39,256 nucleotides of DNA from Roseovarius sp. (GTDB taxonomy: Bacteria; Pseudomonadota; Alphaproteobacteria; Rhodobacterales; Rhodobacteraceae): positions 1-39,256 of the forward strand of contig JALQUE010000425.1 of NCBI GenBank assembly GCA_023260815.1. Direction: 5' to 3'. The notes under the pieces are model-generated. The model saw only the letters and a program-made list of their open reading frames with translations, was not told the DNA's origin and did no database searches. The position numbers and the translations under genes are program-made. Positions 1-7,914 of this stretch are shown here, piece after piece. Positions within the stretch are counted from its first letter, which is position 1. The number at the start of each line of letters is the position of its first letter.

Positions 1-62
1 CGTAATGCGTTATGCAATTTTAGCGCACGTCGTCCGGTCACGTCCAACACATGGACGGCAAA

Positions 63-108
63 ATTCGTAATGATGGGGTCGGGGGTTCGAGTCCCTTCAG
101 CGGCACCA
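63..108 (+). other. tRNA-Thr(CGT) 3' half, probable attachment (att) site
   Basis: The anticodon loop TTCGTAA (64-70), the 3' anticodon strand TGATG (71-75), a 5-nt variable loop, a T arm (GGGGG / TTCGAGT / CCCTT, 81-97), the acceptor strand CAGCGGC and ACCA (98-108) are all present and correctly spaced. Anticodon CGT reads threonine ACG. The 5' half is missing: bases 59-63 are CAAAA, whereas CATCA is needed to pair with TGATG, and no GCCGCTG acceptor strand or D arm lies upstream. Homology starting at the anticodon loop and running to the 3' end is the usual crossover segment of tRNA-targeting tyrosine recombinases. I infer that an element lies to the left and that the intact tRNA is at its far end. 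It is unlikely to be a functional tRNA. Confidence 0.8.
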
Positions 109-198
109 CTTTTCTTGCGCCTTCGTATGCATGGTCAAGCCGTCCGGTATCGCGCCGTCGCGGTGCCCCGCGCCATCTTTTCCAACCAATTTTAATCG

Positions 199-213
199 TT
201 AAAGGCCCGGTAA
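199..213. promoter_or_regulatory. CtrA-like box upstream of motB
   Basis: TTAA-N7-GTAA (followed by C) resembles the CtrA consensus TTAA-N7-TTAA with one mismatch. Read on the minus strand it is TTAC-N7-TTAA. It lies about 50 bases upstream of the chosen motB start. The assignment is by motif only. Confidence 0.4.
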
Positions 214-262
214 CACCTCAGGCGCTATTCCTGTCATTGGGTGAGTTGAAAAGGTGGTGAAG

Positions 263-1135
263 ATGGCTGCGTCTGGCGATAACGCCGCGCCGGTCATCAT
301 CAAACGGAAAAAAGTCATTGCTGGCGGCGGGCACCATGGCGGTGCCTGGAAAGTCGCTTACGCCGATTTCGTAACGGCGATGATGGCGTTTTTTCTTTTG
401 ATGTGGCTGTTGAACGCGACGACGGAAAAGCAACGAAAAGGCATTGCTGATTATTTCAGCCCGACGGTGCCGATCAACCGCATCTCGGGTGGTGGGGACG
501 GCAATTTTGGCGGTGACAGCGTATTCTCTGAAATGACGCTGCCCCAGAACGGTAACGGCGCCACCAATCAACGCCCCTCCGATGCAGAGAAATCTCGTGG
601 CGAAACGGGTGTGTCCGACGATGGTGCGCCTGCCGACGGGCCTGGGGCGGCGCAGCAAGCGGCAGAAAATGCCGGCCTCGAAAAGGTTCAGGATCTTCTC
701 AAGGGTCGGTCGGGCGAAAGTGCCGTCTCGCCGGAAATCCTGCGCCATGTCCTGACGCGCGTGACCGATGAGGGCCTCGTGATTGAACTTTTCGATCTCC
801 AGGATGCGAGACTGTTTCACCCTGAAAGCGCTTCATCGACACCGTTACTCCGGCAATTGGCGCTTTTGGTCGGGGCCGCCGCGCAGCTTGTCGAAAACGG
901 CATCGCGGTCGAGGGGCACACCCGCGCAAGGCCAGTTGTTCTACAGGATAACCCGGTCTGGAACCTGTCGGTGGCGCGTGCGGATGCCATGCGCACCCTG
1001 ATGCAGGACACCGGCATCGACGCCGATCGCATGACGCGTGTGACGGGCCATGCTGATCGTGAACCGGTCCTGTCCGACAGGATGGCCATACGCAACAACC
1101 GGCTGGAGGTGATTCTGCTTCGATCTGACAAGTAA
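263..1135 (+). CDS. motB: Flagellar motor stator protein MotB
   Basis: MotB is the peptidoglycan-anchored stator subunit that, with MotA, conducts protons to drive the flagellar rotor. The N-terminus carries the family signature HGGAWKVAYADFVTAMMAFFLLMW, with the proton-binding Asp at about residue 35 in a single transmembrane helix. The C-terminal third is an OmpA-like peptidoglycan-binding domain ending in NNRLEVILLR. Length 290 aa is normal. Two GTG codons (254, 257) precede the chosen ATG at 263; that ATG has an AAGG sequence eight bases upstream, so I prefer it. It opens the + unit motB-flgE-flgK-flgL-flgI and is about 10 kb away from motA, which sits in another operon. A CtrA-like box lies upstream. 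Confidence 0.93.
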   Translation: MAASGDNAAPVIIKRKKVIAGGGHHGGAWKVAYADFVTAMMAFFLLMWLLNATTEKQRKGIADYFSPTVPINRISGGGDGNFGGDSVFSEMTLPQNGNGATNQRPSDAEKSRGETGVSDDGAPADGPGAAQQAAENAGLEKVQDLLKGRSGESAVSPEILRHVLTRVTDEGLVIELFDLQDARLFHPESASSTPLLRQLALLVGAAAQLVENGIAVEGHTRARPVVLQDNPVWNLSVARADAMRTLMQDTGIDADRMTRVTGHADREPVLSDRMAIRNNRLEVILLRSDK

Positions 1136-1166
1136 GTCAGGCCAAGCGTTCCGGTTTTCCGGGGCT

Positions 1167-1178
1167 CTTTGGCCAAAG
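1167..1178. repeat. 12-bp perfect palindrome in motB-flgE gap
   Basis: CTTTGGCCAAAG is a perfect palindrome in the 144-bp motB-flgE gap, just after a short CCGG-TTTT-CCGG hairpin. It could be an operator or a weak stem-loop. No T run follows, so it is not a convincing terminator. Confidence 0.3.
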
Positions 1179-1279
1179 TCGCGGCATTTTAGAACGGATT
1201 TTATCTGTTCACCGGACATTAAATGGATGTGAGCCATGGTGCATCGCGAAACCTGTCGATGCAGCAGAAAGGCGTATCC

Positions 1280-2581
1280 ATGACGATTTCCTCTTCTCTC
1301 AATGCCGGTGTTGCGGGCCTGGCGTCGAACGCAACGCGTTTGGCGGCCATCTCGGACAATATCGCCAACTCGGCCACCTTCGGTTACAAACGGGTCGAAA
1401 CCGATTTCCAATCGCTTGTCATTTCGTCCAACGGCGGCAGCTACTCCGCTGGTGGTGTGCGGTCTGTCACACAACGCCTGATCGACGAAAGCGGGTCTTT
1501 GGTCACCACATCCAACCCGACCGATCTTGCCGTACGGGGGCGTGGCATGTTGCCCGTCGCGTCGATCAGCCAGATCGACGCGGGCAATGGCGCCCCGCAG
1601 ATGTTGTTGACCACAACGGGGTCGTTTCGCACCGATGCCGAAGGGCGCTTGATGACGGGCACCGGGCTTGTCCTTCTGGGGTGGCCCGCAGGGCCGGATG
1701 GCAGCGTGCCGGAATTTCCCCGCGATACCAGCGATGGGCTTGAACCCGTCCGCATCAACGTCAATCAATTGACCGGCGAACCCACGACCGAAATCAATTT
1801 GGGCGTCAACCTTCCCGCGACCGAGACCGAGGCTGGGTCTGACGGCGATTTGCGCCAGTTGTCGGTTGAATATTTCGACAATCTCGGCAAATCTGAGAAT
1901 ATTCTTGTCGAATTTTCCCCGTCTGTGCCAGCCACCGGTTCGTCCAATGAATGGACTGTGACGATGCGGGATTCCGCCTTGGGCGGCGCGGTGATCGGTG
2001 AATATACCCTTGGCTTCGACGATGCACGCGCTTCGGGTGGGACGCTCCAAACCGTCACCACCATGTCCGGCGGTGCCTTTGACGCGATCAATGGCAGCGT
2101 GATTGTCAATGTCGCGGGTGGGCCGATGGAAATCAGCATCGGTCAGCTTGGAACATCCAATGGCATCACGCAGCTCTCCAACAGTTTCGCGCCGCTGTCG
2201 ATTTCGAAGGATGGCTCACCTGTCGGCAACATGGTGTCGGTGAATGTGGATGCCAACGGCTTTGTGCATGCCTCGTTCGACACCGGGATCACCAAGATCA
2301 TCTATCAGGTTCCGCTTGTCGATCTCCCAAACCCCAATGGCATGGTGTCGCTGGACAAACAGACATTCATGCCGTCCCCCAACAGCGGATCGTTCTTCCT
2401 GTGGAATGCCGGTGACGGGCCAACCGGGGATGTGGTGGCCTTCGCCCGCGAGGAATCGGCCACCGATGTCGCCGGCGAACTCACCGACATGATCCAGACC
2501 CAGCGCGCCTATTCGTCCAACGCCAAGGTCATCCAGACCGTCGACGAGATGCTGCAGGAAACCACCAACATCAAGCGCTAA
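1280..2581 (+). CDS. flgE: Flagellar hook protein FlgE
   Basis: FlgE polymerises into the hook, the universal joint between rod and filament. The N-terminus MTISSSLNAGVAGL followed by LAAISDNIANSATFGYKR is the conserved flagellar rod/hook motif, and the C-terminus TQRAYSSNAKVIQTVDEMLQETTNIKR is the matching C-terminal helix. Length 433 aa fits the family. The track ORF begins earlier, at 1223, but the homologous N-terminus starts at 1280, where AAAGG lies seven bases upstream. Upstream is a 144-bp gap after motB; downstream is flgK after 56 bp. It is exported by the type III apparatus encoded in the same cluster, capped by FlgD and length-controlled by FliK. Confidence 0.95.
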   Translation: MTISSSLNAGVAGLASNATRLAAISDNIANSATFGYKRVETDFQSLVISSNGGSYSAGGVRSVTQRLIDESGSLVTTSNPTDLAVRGRGMLPVASISQIDAGNGAPQMLLTTTGSFRTDAEGRLMTGTGLVLLGWPAGPDGSVPEFPRDTSDGLEPVRINVNQLTGEPTTEINLGVNLPATETEAGSDGDLRQLSVEYFDNLGKSENILVEFSPSVPATGSSNEWTVTMRDSALGGAVIGEYTLGFDDARASGGTLQTVTTMSGGAFDAINGSVIVNVAGGPMEISIGQLGTSNGITQLSNSFAPLSISKDGSPVGNMVSVNVDANGFVHASFDTGITKIIYQVPLVDLPNPNGMVSLDKQTFMPSPNSGSFFLWNAGDGPTGDVVAFAREESATDVAGELTDMIQTQRAYSSNAKVIQTVDEMLQETTNIKR

Positions 2582-2637
2582 GCCTTTGGCGCTCTGCTGC
2601 GCCACGGCCAACGCTCTGACTGAAAAGGCCAATAATA

Positions 2638-4086
2638 ATGAGCATTACATCCGCCTTGTCGGTGGCCTTGAACGGCCTCACGGCAAGCTCCCGCTCTGCC
2701 GAGGTCGTGTCATCCAACCTCGCCAATATGCTGACAGAAGGCTACGCGCCGCGCGACATCGTCCTCGGCGCGCGGCCAGATACCAAAGGCGTCCGGGTGC
2801 TCGGCATTACGCGCTATGTCGATGACCGTCTGCTGGCAGACCGTCGCATGGCCGACGCCGAAGCTTCGGGGTCCCGTATCGGTGTGAATTTCCTGCACGA
2901 CATCGAAAGTGTGCTGGGCCTGCCCGGCGATCCCGCATCGCTTTCGGCCCGCAGCGCCACGTTCGAGGCCAGCCTCATCTCTGCCGCCAGCCGTCCTGAC
3001 GAAAACATCCGTCTCTCCGAAGCTGTGACCGCGGCGTCGCACCTGGTTCGGTCTTTAAACGCGGGATCGGACAGGATCGGTGTTTTGCGCACGCGGGCCG
3101 ATACCGACATTCATATGACCGTGCAGGACATGAACCGGACGTTGTCCCAGATCGCGGACATGAACGTTCAGATCGTGGCGGCCAGTTCAAGCGGGCGGTC
3201 CATCGCCGGACTCGAGGATCGACGCCAGATTGCGATCGACAGGGTCGCATCCGAAATTCCGATCGTTCAGTCGCCGCGGGCCAATGGCGCTGTGGCCTTA
3301 TACACGGCTGGCGGGTCGGTGTTGCTGGATGGCAGGGCCGCAACGCTCGAGTTTACACCCTCCAATGTGGTTGCACCGCATATGACCGGCCAGAATGGTC
3401 TGCTGTCGGGTCTGCGGATCAACGGTATGGCGATCGATCACCTTGGGGATCGCAGCCCCATCGCCGGTGGCAGGCTGGCTGCCCTTTTCGCGCAGCGCGA
3501 TGTTCAGGGCGTGTCGGCCCAGGCGCGACTTGATGGGCTGGCCCGGAACCTGGTCGAACGGTTTCAGGACCCGTCACTGGATCCGACCTTGTCCGCCGGC
3601 ATGGCGGGCCTCTTCACCGATGGCGGTGCGGCCTTTGATCCCGCCGATGAAATCGGCCTCGCCGGTCGCCTGCGGATCAATGCTGCCGTCGATACCGCTC
3701 AGGGCGGCGCGCCTTGGCGCCTCAGGGACGGGATCGGGGCCGTATCTCCCGGTGTGGCAGGCTCCGGGGATTTGCTGAACGCCCTGCACACGCGGCTGGT
3801 CGCGCGTGACGGGCTGGCCTCCAGTGATCTCGCCGGGCTGGACAGGCCCTTCGCCGGCCATGTTGCCAGCCTCACCTCGGCCTTGTCGCTGGACCGGTCT
3901 ACCGCCGATCAGGCCATGACCTTCGCCGAAGCCCGCAGGGCCGAACTTGTCGCGCTCGAGAAGGAAGGCGGTGTCGATTCAGACGCCGAAATGCAGCGCC
4001 TTCTTGTGATCGAACAGGCGTATGCGGCCAACGCCCGAATGATCCAGACAATCGATGACCTGATGCAAACCCTTCTGAGGATCTGA
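2638..4086 (+). CDS. flgK: Flagellar hook-associated protein 1 FlgK
   Basis: FlgK forms the first hook-filament junction ring. The N-terminus MSITSALSVALNGLTASSRSAEVVSSNLANMLTEGYAPRD matches the family's rod/hook-type helix, although the usual GYSR is GYAPRD. The C-terminus VIEQAYAANARMIQTIDDLMQTLLRI is the conserved closing helix. Length 482 aa is typical for alphaproteobacteria. An AAAAGG sequence precedes the ATG at 2638. It lies between flgE and flgL in the same orientation, with only 4 bp to flgL, so co-transcription is likely. Confidence 0.93.
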   Translation: MSITSALSVALNGLTASSRSAEVVSSNLANMLTEGYAPRDIVLGARPDTKGVRVLGITRYVDDRLLADRRMADAEASGSRIGVNFLHDIESVLGLPGDPASLSARSATFEASLISAASRPDENIRLSEAVTAASHLVRSLNAGSDRIGVLRTRADTDIHMTVQDMNRTLSQIADMNVQIVAASSSGRSIAGLEDRRQIAIDRVASEIPIVQSPRANGAVALYTAGGSVLLDGRAATLEFTPSNVVAPHMTGQNGLLSGLRINGMAIDHLGDRSPIAGGRLAALFAQRDVQGVSAQARLDGLARNLVERFQDPSLDPTLSAGMAGLFTDGGAAFDPADEIGLAGRLRINAAVDTAQGGAPWRLRDGIGAVSPGVAGSGDLLNALHTRLVARDGLASSDLAGLDRPFAGHVASLTSALSLDRSTADQAMTFAEARRAELVALEKEGGVDSDAEMQRLLVIEQAYAANARMIQTIDDLMQTLLRI

Positions 4087-4090
4087 TCTC

Positions 4091-5104
4091 ATGATGATAT
4101 CCAGCACCATAGGCGACATGGCCCAGACATTCCGGATGCGCCTGCAAACCAATGATCTCAAACAGCGTATGGATCAGTTGACCCTCGACCTCACGCAAGG
4201 CGTGTCTATCCAGCAGGCCAAGACCATACCAGGCGGGCTGTCGCGACTGGGTGATCTCGAACATGATCTGATCATTCTGGACCGCAGGAAGCACGCCGCA
4301 ATCGAAGCGCAATTCACCACCAATGTGATGCAAACCGCGCTGGAACGTGTGCAATCCGTCACCAACGATCTTGCTGCAACCGCCGTTCTGGCATCGCCTG
4401 AAACCGGCCCCGCATACCTGTCGTCCACGGCGGGGCAGGCACGTGCCGCGCTTGATGCCACCGTGGCCGCGCTCAATACCACGGCCGCGGGCCGCGCGAT
4501 CTTTGCGGGCGCGGATGTTGCAGGGCCAGCCCTCGTGTCCGCCCAGGACATCATGACCGCCGCGCGCACCGCCGTGGCTGGCGCGGCAAGTGCCGATGAC
4601 ATCCTGATTGCCCTATCCGCGATGTTCGATCCAACCGGCGGGCCCTATGACACGGCGCTCTATCAGGGTGGATCAACCTCGTTATCTCCGTTCCAGCTTG
4701 GCGCAGGAGAATCGGTTGCCCTTGATCTGCGTGCCGATGATCCGGCCTTGCGCCATACGATCAAACACATGGTGGCTGCCGCCTTGGTGGACGATCCCGC
4801 TGCGCCGCTTTCTGTCGCGGAACGGGGTGATCTTGCGCGCATGGCGGGGCAGGGGCTTTATGGCGCCGAGCAGGGTCTTGTGACCATCCGCGCCAATCTT
4901 GGCCACGCCGAAAGCCGAATCGAGGCCGCGACCAGCCGTCTATCGGCCGAACTGAACCTCTTGCAGCGGGCGCGCAACGATCTGATTGCGGTCGATCCGT
5001 TTGAGGCTGCGTCCGAACTCGATGCCGTGCAAACGCAGCTTGAAACCCTTTATGCGATAACCGCGCGATCTTCGCGCCTCAGCTTGGTGGCCTTCCTCAG
5101 ATGA
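4091..5104 (+). CDS. flgL: Flagellar hook-associated protein 3 FlgL
   Basis: FlgL is the second hook-filament junction protein and belongs to the flagellin superfamily. The N-terminal helix (SSTIGDMAQTFRMRLQTNDLKQRMDQL) and a C-terminal helix containing FEAASELDAVQTQLETLYAITARSSRLSL bracket a variable middle. The order flgK-flgL and the 337-aa length support the call. Two adjacent ATG codons (4091, 4094) are possible starts; GAGGA lies nine bases before the first. The stop overlaps the flgI start by four bases (ATGA), which suggests translational coupling. Confidence 0.88.
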   Translation: MMISSTIGDMAQTFRMRLQTNDLKQRMDQLTLDLTQGVSIQQAKTIPGGLSRLGDLEHDLIILDRRKHAAIEAQFTTNVMQTALERVQSVTNDLAATAVLASPETGPAYLSSTAGQARAALDATVAALNTTAAGRAIFAGADVAGPALVSAQDIMTAARTAVAGAASADDILIALSAMFDPTGGPYDTALYQGGSTSLSPFQLGAGESVALDLRADDPALRHTIKHMVAAALVDDPAAPLSVAERGDLARMAGQGLYGAEQGLVTIRANLGHAESRIEAATSRLSAELNLLQRARNDLIAVDPFEAASELDAVQTQLETLYAITARSSRLSLVAFLR

Positions 5105-6207
5105 TGATCAAACGCGCCCTGATACTTTTCGCCGCCGCCATCTGCATCGCTCCGGCAGCCTCCGGTCAGATCCGCATCAAGGATCTCGTCGAATTCGACG
5201 GGGTGCGCAGCAACGACCTCGTGGGATACGGCCTTGTCGTCGGCCTGAACGGCACGGGGGACGGCATCCGAAACGCGCCATTCACAGAAGAAATCATGTC
5301 AAACGTTCTCGAACGCCTTGGTGTCAATGTCACCGGAGAGCAGTTTCGCCCCAAGAACGTCGCTGCCGTCTTCGTTACCGCCAGCATGCCGCCCTTCGCG
5401 CGGGCCGGCAGCACGATCGACATCACCGTGTCGGCGATCGGCGATGCCAACAGCCTGCTGGGCGGCACGTTGATCATGACGCCTCTCAATGCGGCGGACG
5501 GGCAGATTTACGCGGTTGCACAGGGCACGATCATCGCAGGCGGTGCCGCAGCCCAGGGCGATGGCGGCGGCGTGGTTCAGGGCGTTCCGACCGCCGGCGT
5601 CATCCCGTCGGGTGCCAGGATCGAGCGTGAAATCGATTTCGAACTCGCCGCCCTCGACTCGCTGCGCCTCGCGCTGCGCGAGCCTGACTTCACCACGGCC
5701 TCCCGGATCGAAACCGCCATAAACCGGACGTTCGGGCGCTCTGTCGCGGTGATGCTCGATTCCGGCACGATCCGCCTCGATGTGGCAGCGACGGGCCAAC
5801 GATCCACCGCACATGCACTGGGCCGGGTCGAAAATATTCTGGTCGAGCCTGAACGTAAGGCGCGCGTCGTCGTCGATCAGCGCTCTGGAACCATCGTCAT
5901 GGGCGAAGAGGTGCGGATTTCCCGCGTGGCTGTCTCTCAGGGCAATCTGACCCTCCGGGTCGAGGAAAGGCCTCTCGTGTCGCAGCCCAACCCTTTCGCC
6001 AGTGGCGAAACGGTGGTGGTCCCCCGCACTGCCGCCGAAATCGAGGAAGAGCCGGGGATCGGCCTTGCTGAAGTGCCCGGTGGCACATCCCTCTCCGAGG
6101 TGATCGCAGGGTTGAACGCCCTAGGGGTCGCACCCCGCGACATGATCGACATTCTCAAAAGCATCAAGGCGGCCGGTGCGCTGCATGCGGAGTTTCTGGT
6201 GAGGTAG
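5101..6207 (+). CDS. flgI: Flagellar P-ring protein FlgI
   Basis: FlgI assembles the periplasmic P ring around the rod in the peptidoglycan layer. A Sec signal peptide (ALILFAAAICIAPAASG, cleavage near residue 22) precedes the hallmark sequence RIKDLVEFDGVRSNDLVGYGLVVGLNGTGDG. The family's C-terminal LNALGVAPRDMIDILKSIKAAGALHAEF is also present. Length 368 aa is standard. It ends the + unit and converges on fliP. Its L-ring partner flgH and chaperone flgA are in a different unit (around 20-21 kb), so the ring genes are split here. Confidence 0.96.
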   Translation: MMIKRALILFAAAICIAPAASGQIRIKDLVEFDGVRSNDLVGYGLVVGLNGTGDGIRNAPFTEEIMSNVLERLGVNVTGEQFRPKNVAAVFVTASMPPFARAGSTIDITVSAIGDANSLLGGTLIMTPLNAADGQIYAVAQGTIIAGGAAAQGDGGGVVQGVPTAGVIPSGARIEREIDFELAALDSLRLALREPDFTTASRIETAINRTFGRSVAVMLDSGTIRLDVAATGQRSTAHALGRVENILVEPERKARVVVDQRSGTIVMGEEVRISRVAVSQGNLTLRVEERPLVSQPNPFASGETVVVPRTAAEIEEEPGIGLAEVPGGTSLSEVIAGLNALGVAPRDMIDILKSIKAAGALHAEFLVR

Positions 6208-6229
6208 CTTGTCGGCCCAACGCGCAAAT

Positions 6230-6251
6230 GCCACAGCCCCTTGGATGTGGC
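6230..6251. terminator. Stem-loop between convergent flgI and fliP
   Basis: GCCACA / TGTGGC with a 10-nt loop lies in the 83-bp convergent gap, with further GGCC-type inverted repeats just to its right. There is no T run. It is a weak candidate for a bidirectional end signal. Confidence 0.25.
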
Positions 6252-6290
6252 TGGCCGCGGCCTCTTGCTGCCAGACCGTGCTGGCCAGCC

Positions 6291-7031
6291 TTACAGATAC
6301 GAGCGTACCATACTGTTGGCGATCAGGCTCCAACCGTCGGCAACCACGAAAAACGCCAGCTTGAACGGCAGTGAGACGATCACGGGCGGGACCATCATCA
6401 TGCCCATCGACATCAGGATCGCCGCCACGACCAGATCGATGATCAGGAACGGCAGAAAGATGAGGAAGCCGATCTGGAACGCCATCGCGATTTCCGACAA
6501 CAGAAAACTGGATATCAGGATCGACAGCGGCGCCTCCAGGGGCGTCACGTCAGCGGCCACATCGGGCCGCAGGGCCGCCATGGCCGAAAACGTATCCGCG
6601 TCGACCCGTCCGGCCATAAAGATGCGGAACGGCCCGATTGCGCGCTCAAAGGCAGTTTCCACCGGAATCGCGTCTTGGATAAGCGGGTCGATGCCAGCGG
6701 TCCACGCCTCGACAAAGACGGGTTCCATCACGAAATAGGTCAGAAACAGGGCCAGTGTCACGATCAGCATATTGGGCGGCGATTGTTGCAGGCCGATACC
6801 CTGCCGCAGAATGGCCAGAACCGTCACCATGAACGGAAAACAGGTGATCATGATCGCCAGACCGGGTGCAAGGCTCAGCACGGTGATCAGCAGAATCAAC
6901 TGCACGGTCCGCGCCGAGATCGATCCTTCGTCACCCAGCGAAATCGACAGATCCTGTGCCGCGCCGGGATCGGCCAGACAGATCAGACACCCGGCCAGCA
7001 AAAGGGGTGCCGGGCGCAGGCCCGGCCTCAT
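6291..7031 (-). CDS. fliP: Flagellar type III export gate protein FliP
   Basis: FliP is a core subunit of the export gate in the inner membrane, forming the FliPQR channel. It has a cleavable signal peptide (LLLAGCLICLADPGAAQ) and then about four hydrophobic helices. Family sequences LAPGLAIMITCFPFMVTVLAILRQGIGLQQSPPNM and LILISSFLLSEIAMAFQIGFLIFLPFLIIDLVVAAILMSMGMMMVPP are clear. Length 246 aa is typical. It is the last gene of fliF-fliH-fliN-fliP, overlapping fliN by four bases. fliQ, fliR, flhA and flhB lie in other units of the window, and fliO was not found. Confidence 0.96.
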   Translation of the reverse strand: MRPGLRPAPLLLAGCLICLADPGAAQDLSISLGDEGSISARTVQLILLITVLSLAPGLAIMITCFPFMVTVLAILRQGIGLQQSPPNMLIVTLALFLTYFVMEPVFVEAWTAGIDPLIQDAIPVETAFERAIGPFRIFMAGRVDADTFSAMAALRPDVAADVTPLEAPLSILISSFLLSEIAMAFQIGFLIFLPFLIIDLVVAAILMSMGMMMVPPVIVSLPFKLAFFVVADGWSLIANSMVRSYL

Positions 7032-7330
7032 CCCAGATCATCCTGCAGATCGGCCACCTCGGTCAAACGCACGGCAAGTTGTCCTTGCTGATCGCCCTCC
7101 AACTCTTCCAGTTCGCCGCGTGCGATCAGGCGTTCGCCGATATACAGCTCCACAGCATCATCCACGCGCCGATCCAGCGGCAGGACAGAATCCCGGCCCA
7201 TCTTCAAAAGGTCCCGGATCAGGGGCCGTGTCTTGCCGACGGAAATCATGATTTCGATCGGGACAGAGGAAAACGGGGTCTTCAGGTCAGGCGCGGGCCT
7301 GGTCGGCGCATCGGAGGGGGTGTCAGTCAT
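7028..7330 (-). CDS. fliN: Flagellar motor switch protein FliN
   Basis: FliN is a C-ring component that helps set rotation direction and docks the export ATPase complex through FliH. The C-terminal SpoA/CheC-type domain is seen in PIEIMISVGKTRPLIRDLLKMGRDSVLPLDRRVDDAVELYIGERLIARGELEEL. Length 100 aa is short but usual for alphaproteobacterial FliN. It overlaps fliH upstream and fliP downstream by four bases each. The other switch proteins, FliG and FliM, are not encoded in the window. Confidence 0.92.
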   Translation of the reverse strand: MTDTPSDAPTRPAPDLKTPFSSVPIEIMISVGKTRPLIRDLLKMGRDSVLPLDRRVDDAVELYIGERLIARGELEELEGDQQGQLAVRLTEVADLQDDLG

Positions 7331-7914
7331 GCTCTTTCCTTCTGGTTGTCCTCGAAGAAGCCCGTAACAGCGTCATCAATCTTGCGGAGGGTCTCATTCA
7401 GGTCGATTTCGTGCTCGGTTTGCCCAAGCCGGATGCTGACCTGCCCGCTGACAAGCCCGTCATCTTCGACCAGCCGCACCCGTTTTGACCATGTATCGGC
7501 GCCAATCGTTTCTAGCGCCGTCATGTCCGACGGCGCGGCGCATAGCTCGATGGGCTGATCGCCGCCCTCTCGGATCATTTGCGCGATTTCCTCGGCGACC
7601 ACATCCGGTAGCCTGTCCTGTGCCAGACGCGGCAGGACGGTTTCGACCATCTGCCTGAGCAGCGGCGCAAGCGACGCAATCACATCTGCCCGCGCTTCCT
7701 CATAGCTGAAGGACACATCCTGCAGGTTTTGCGACAACTGCACCGACACCGAGCGCGAATCATCCTTCTGGGCAGTCACCGCGTCGTCCCAACCGGCCTG
7801 ATAGCCTTTCTCGAATGCCTCGAGCCGCACCTCCTCCAGGGACACATCGGTCAGGGAAACGGGACTGCCATTCAGATACGGTCCGAAATCATCCAGAAGA
7901 TGCGAGATGCTCAT
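7327..7914 (-). CDS. fliH: Flagellar assembly protein FliH-like
   Basis: FliH regulates the FliI ATPase and tethers it to FliN at the export gate. The assignment rests on position between fliF and fliN and on the residue pattern AFEKGYQAGWDDAV, the Gly-rich helix typical of FliH/YscL. A mostly helical, acidic C-terminal half follows. The family diverges strongly, so the call is partly contextual. Length 195 aa is normal. The start overlaps the fliF stop by one base and the stop overlaps the fliN start by four, indicating tight coupling. fliI itself is 16 kb away in its own unit. Confidence 0.8.
   Translation of the reverse strand: MSISHLLDDFGPYLNGSPVSLTDVSLEEVRLEAFEKGYQAGWDDAVTAQKDDSRSVSVQLSQNLQDVSFSYEEARADVIASLAPLLRQMVETVLPRLAQDRLPDVVAEEIAQMIREGGDQPIELCAAPSDMTALETIGADTWSKRVRLVEDDGLVSGQVSIRLGQTEHEIDLNETLRKIDDAVTGFFEDNQKERA

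Noticed and set aside
1-9. CGTAATGCG could be the end of a second tRNA-Thr(CGT) anticodon stem-loop.
   Set aside because: Nothing after it continues as a variable loop or T arm, and the window begins here, so nine bases are not enough.
20-108. Acceptor piece of a permuted tmRNA or a tRNA-Leu with long variable arm.
   Set aside because: No tag reading frame follows, and the anticodon loop TTCGTAA with a 5-base variable loop fits tRNA-Thr(CGT) better.
941-2050. A 369-aa minus-strand ORF over motB and flgE.
   Set aside because: It is antisense to two clear flagellar genes and shows no family motif.
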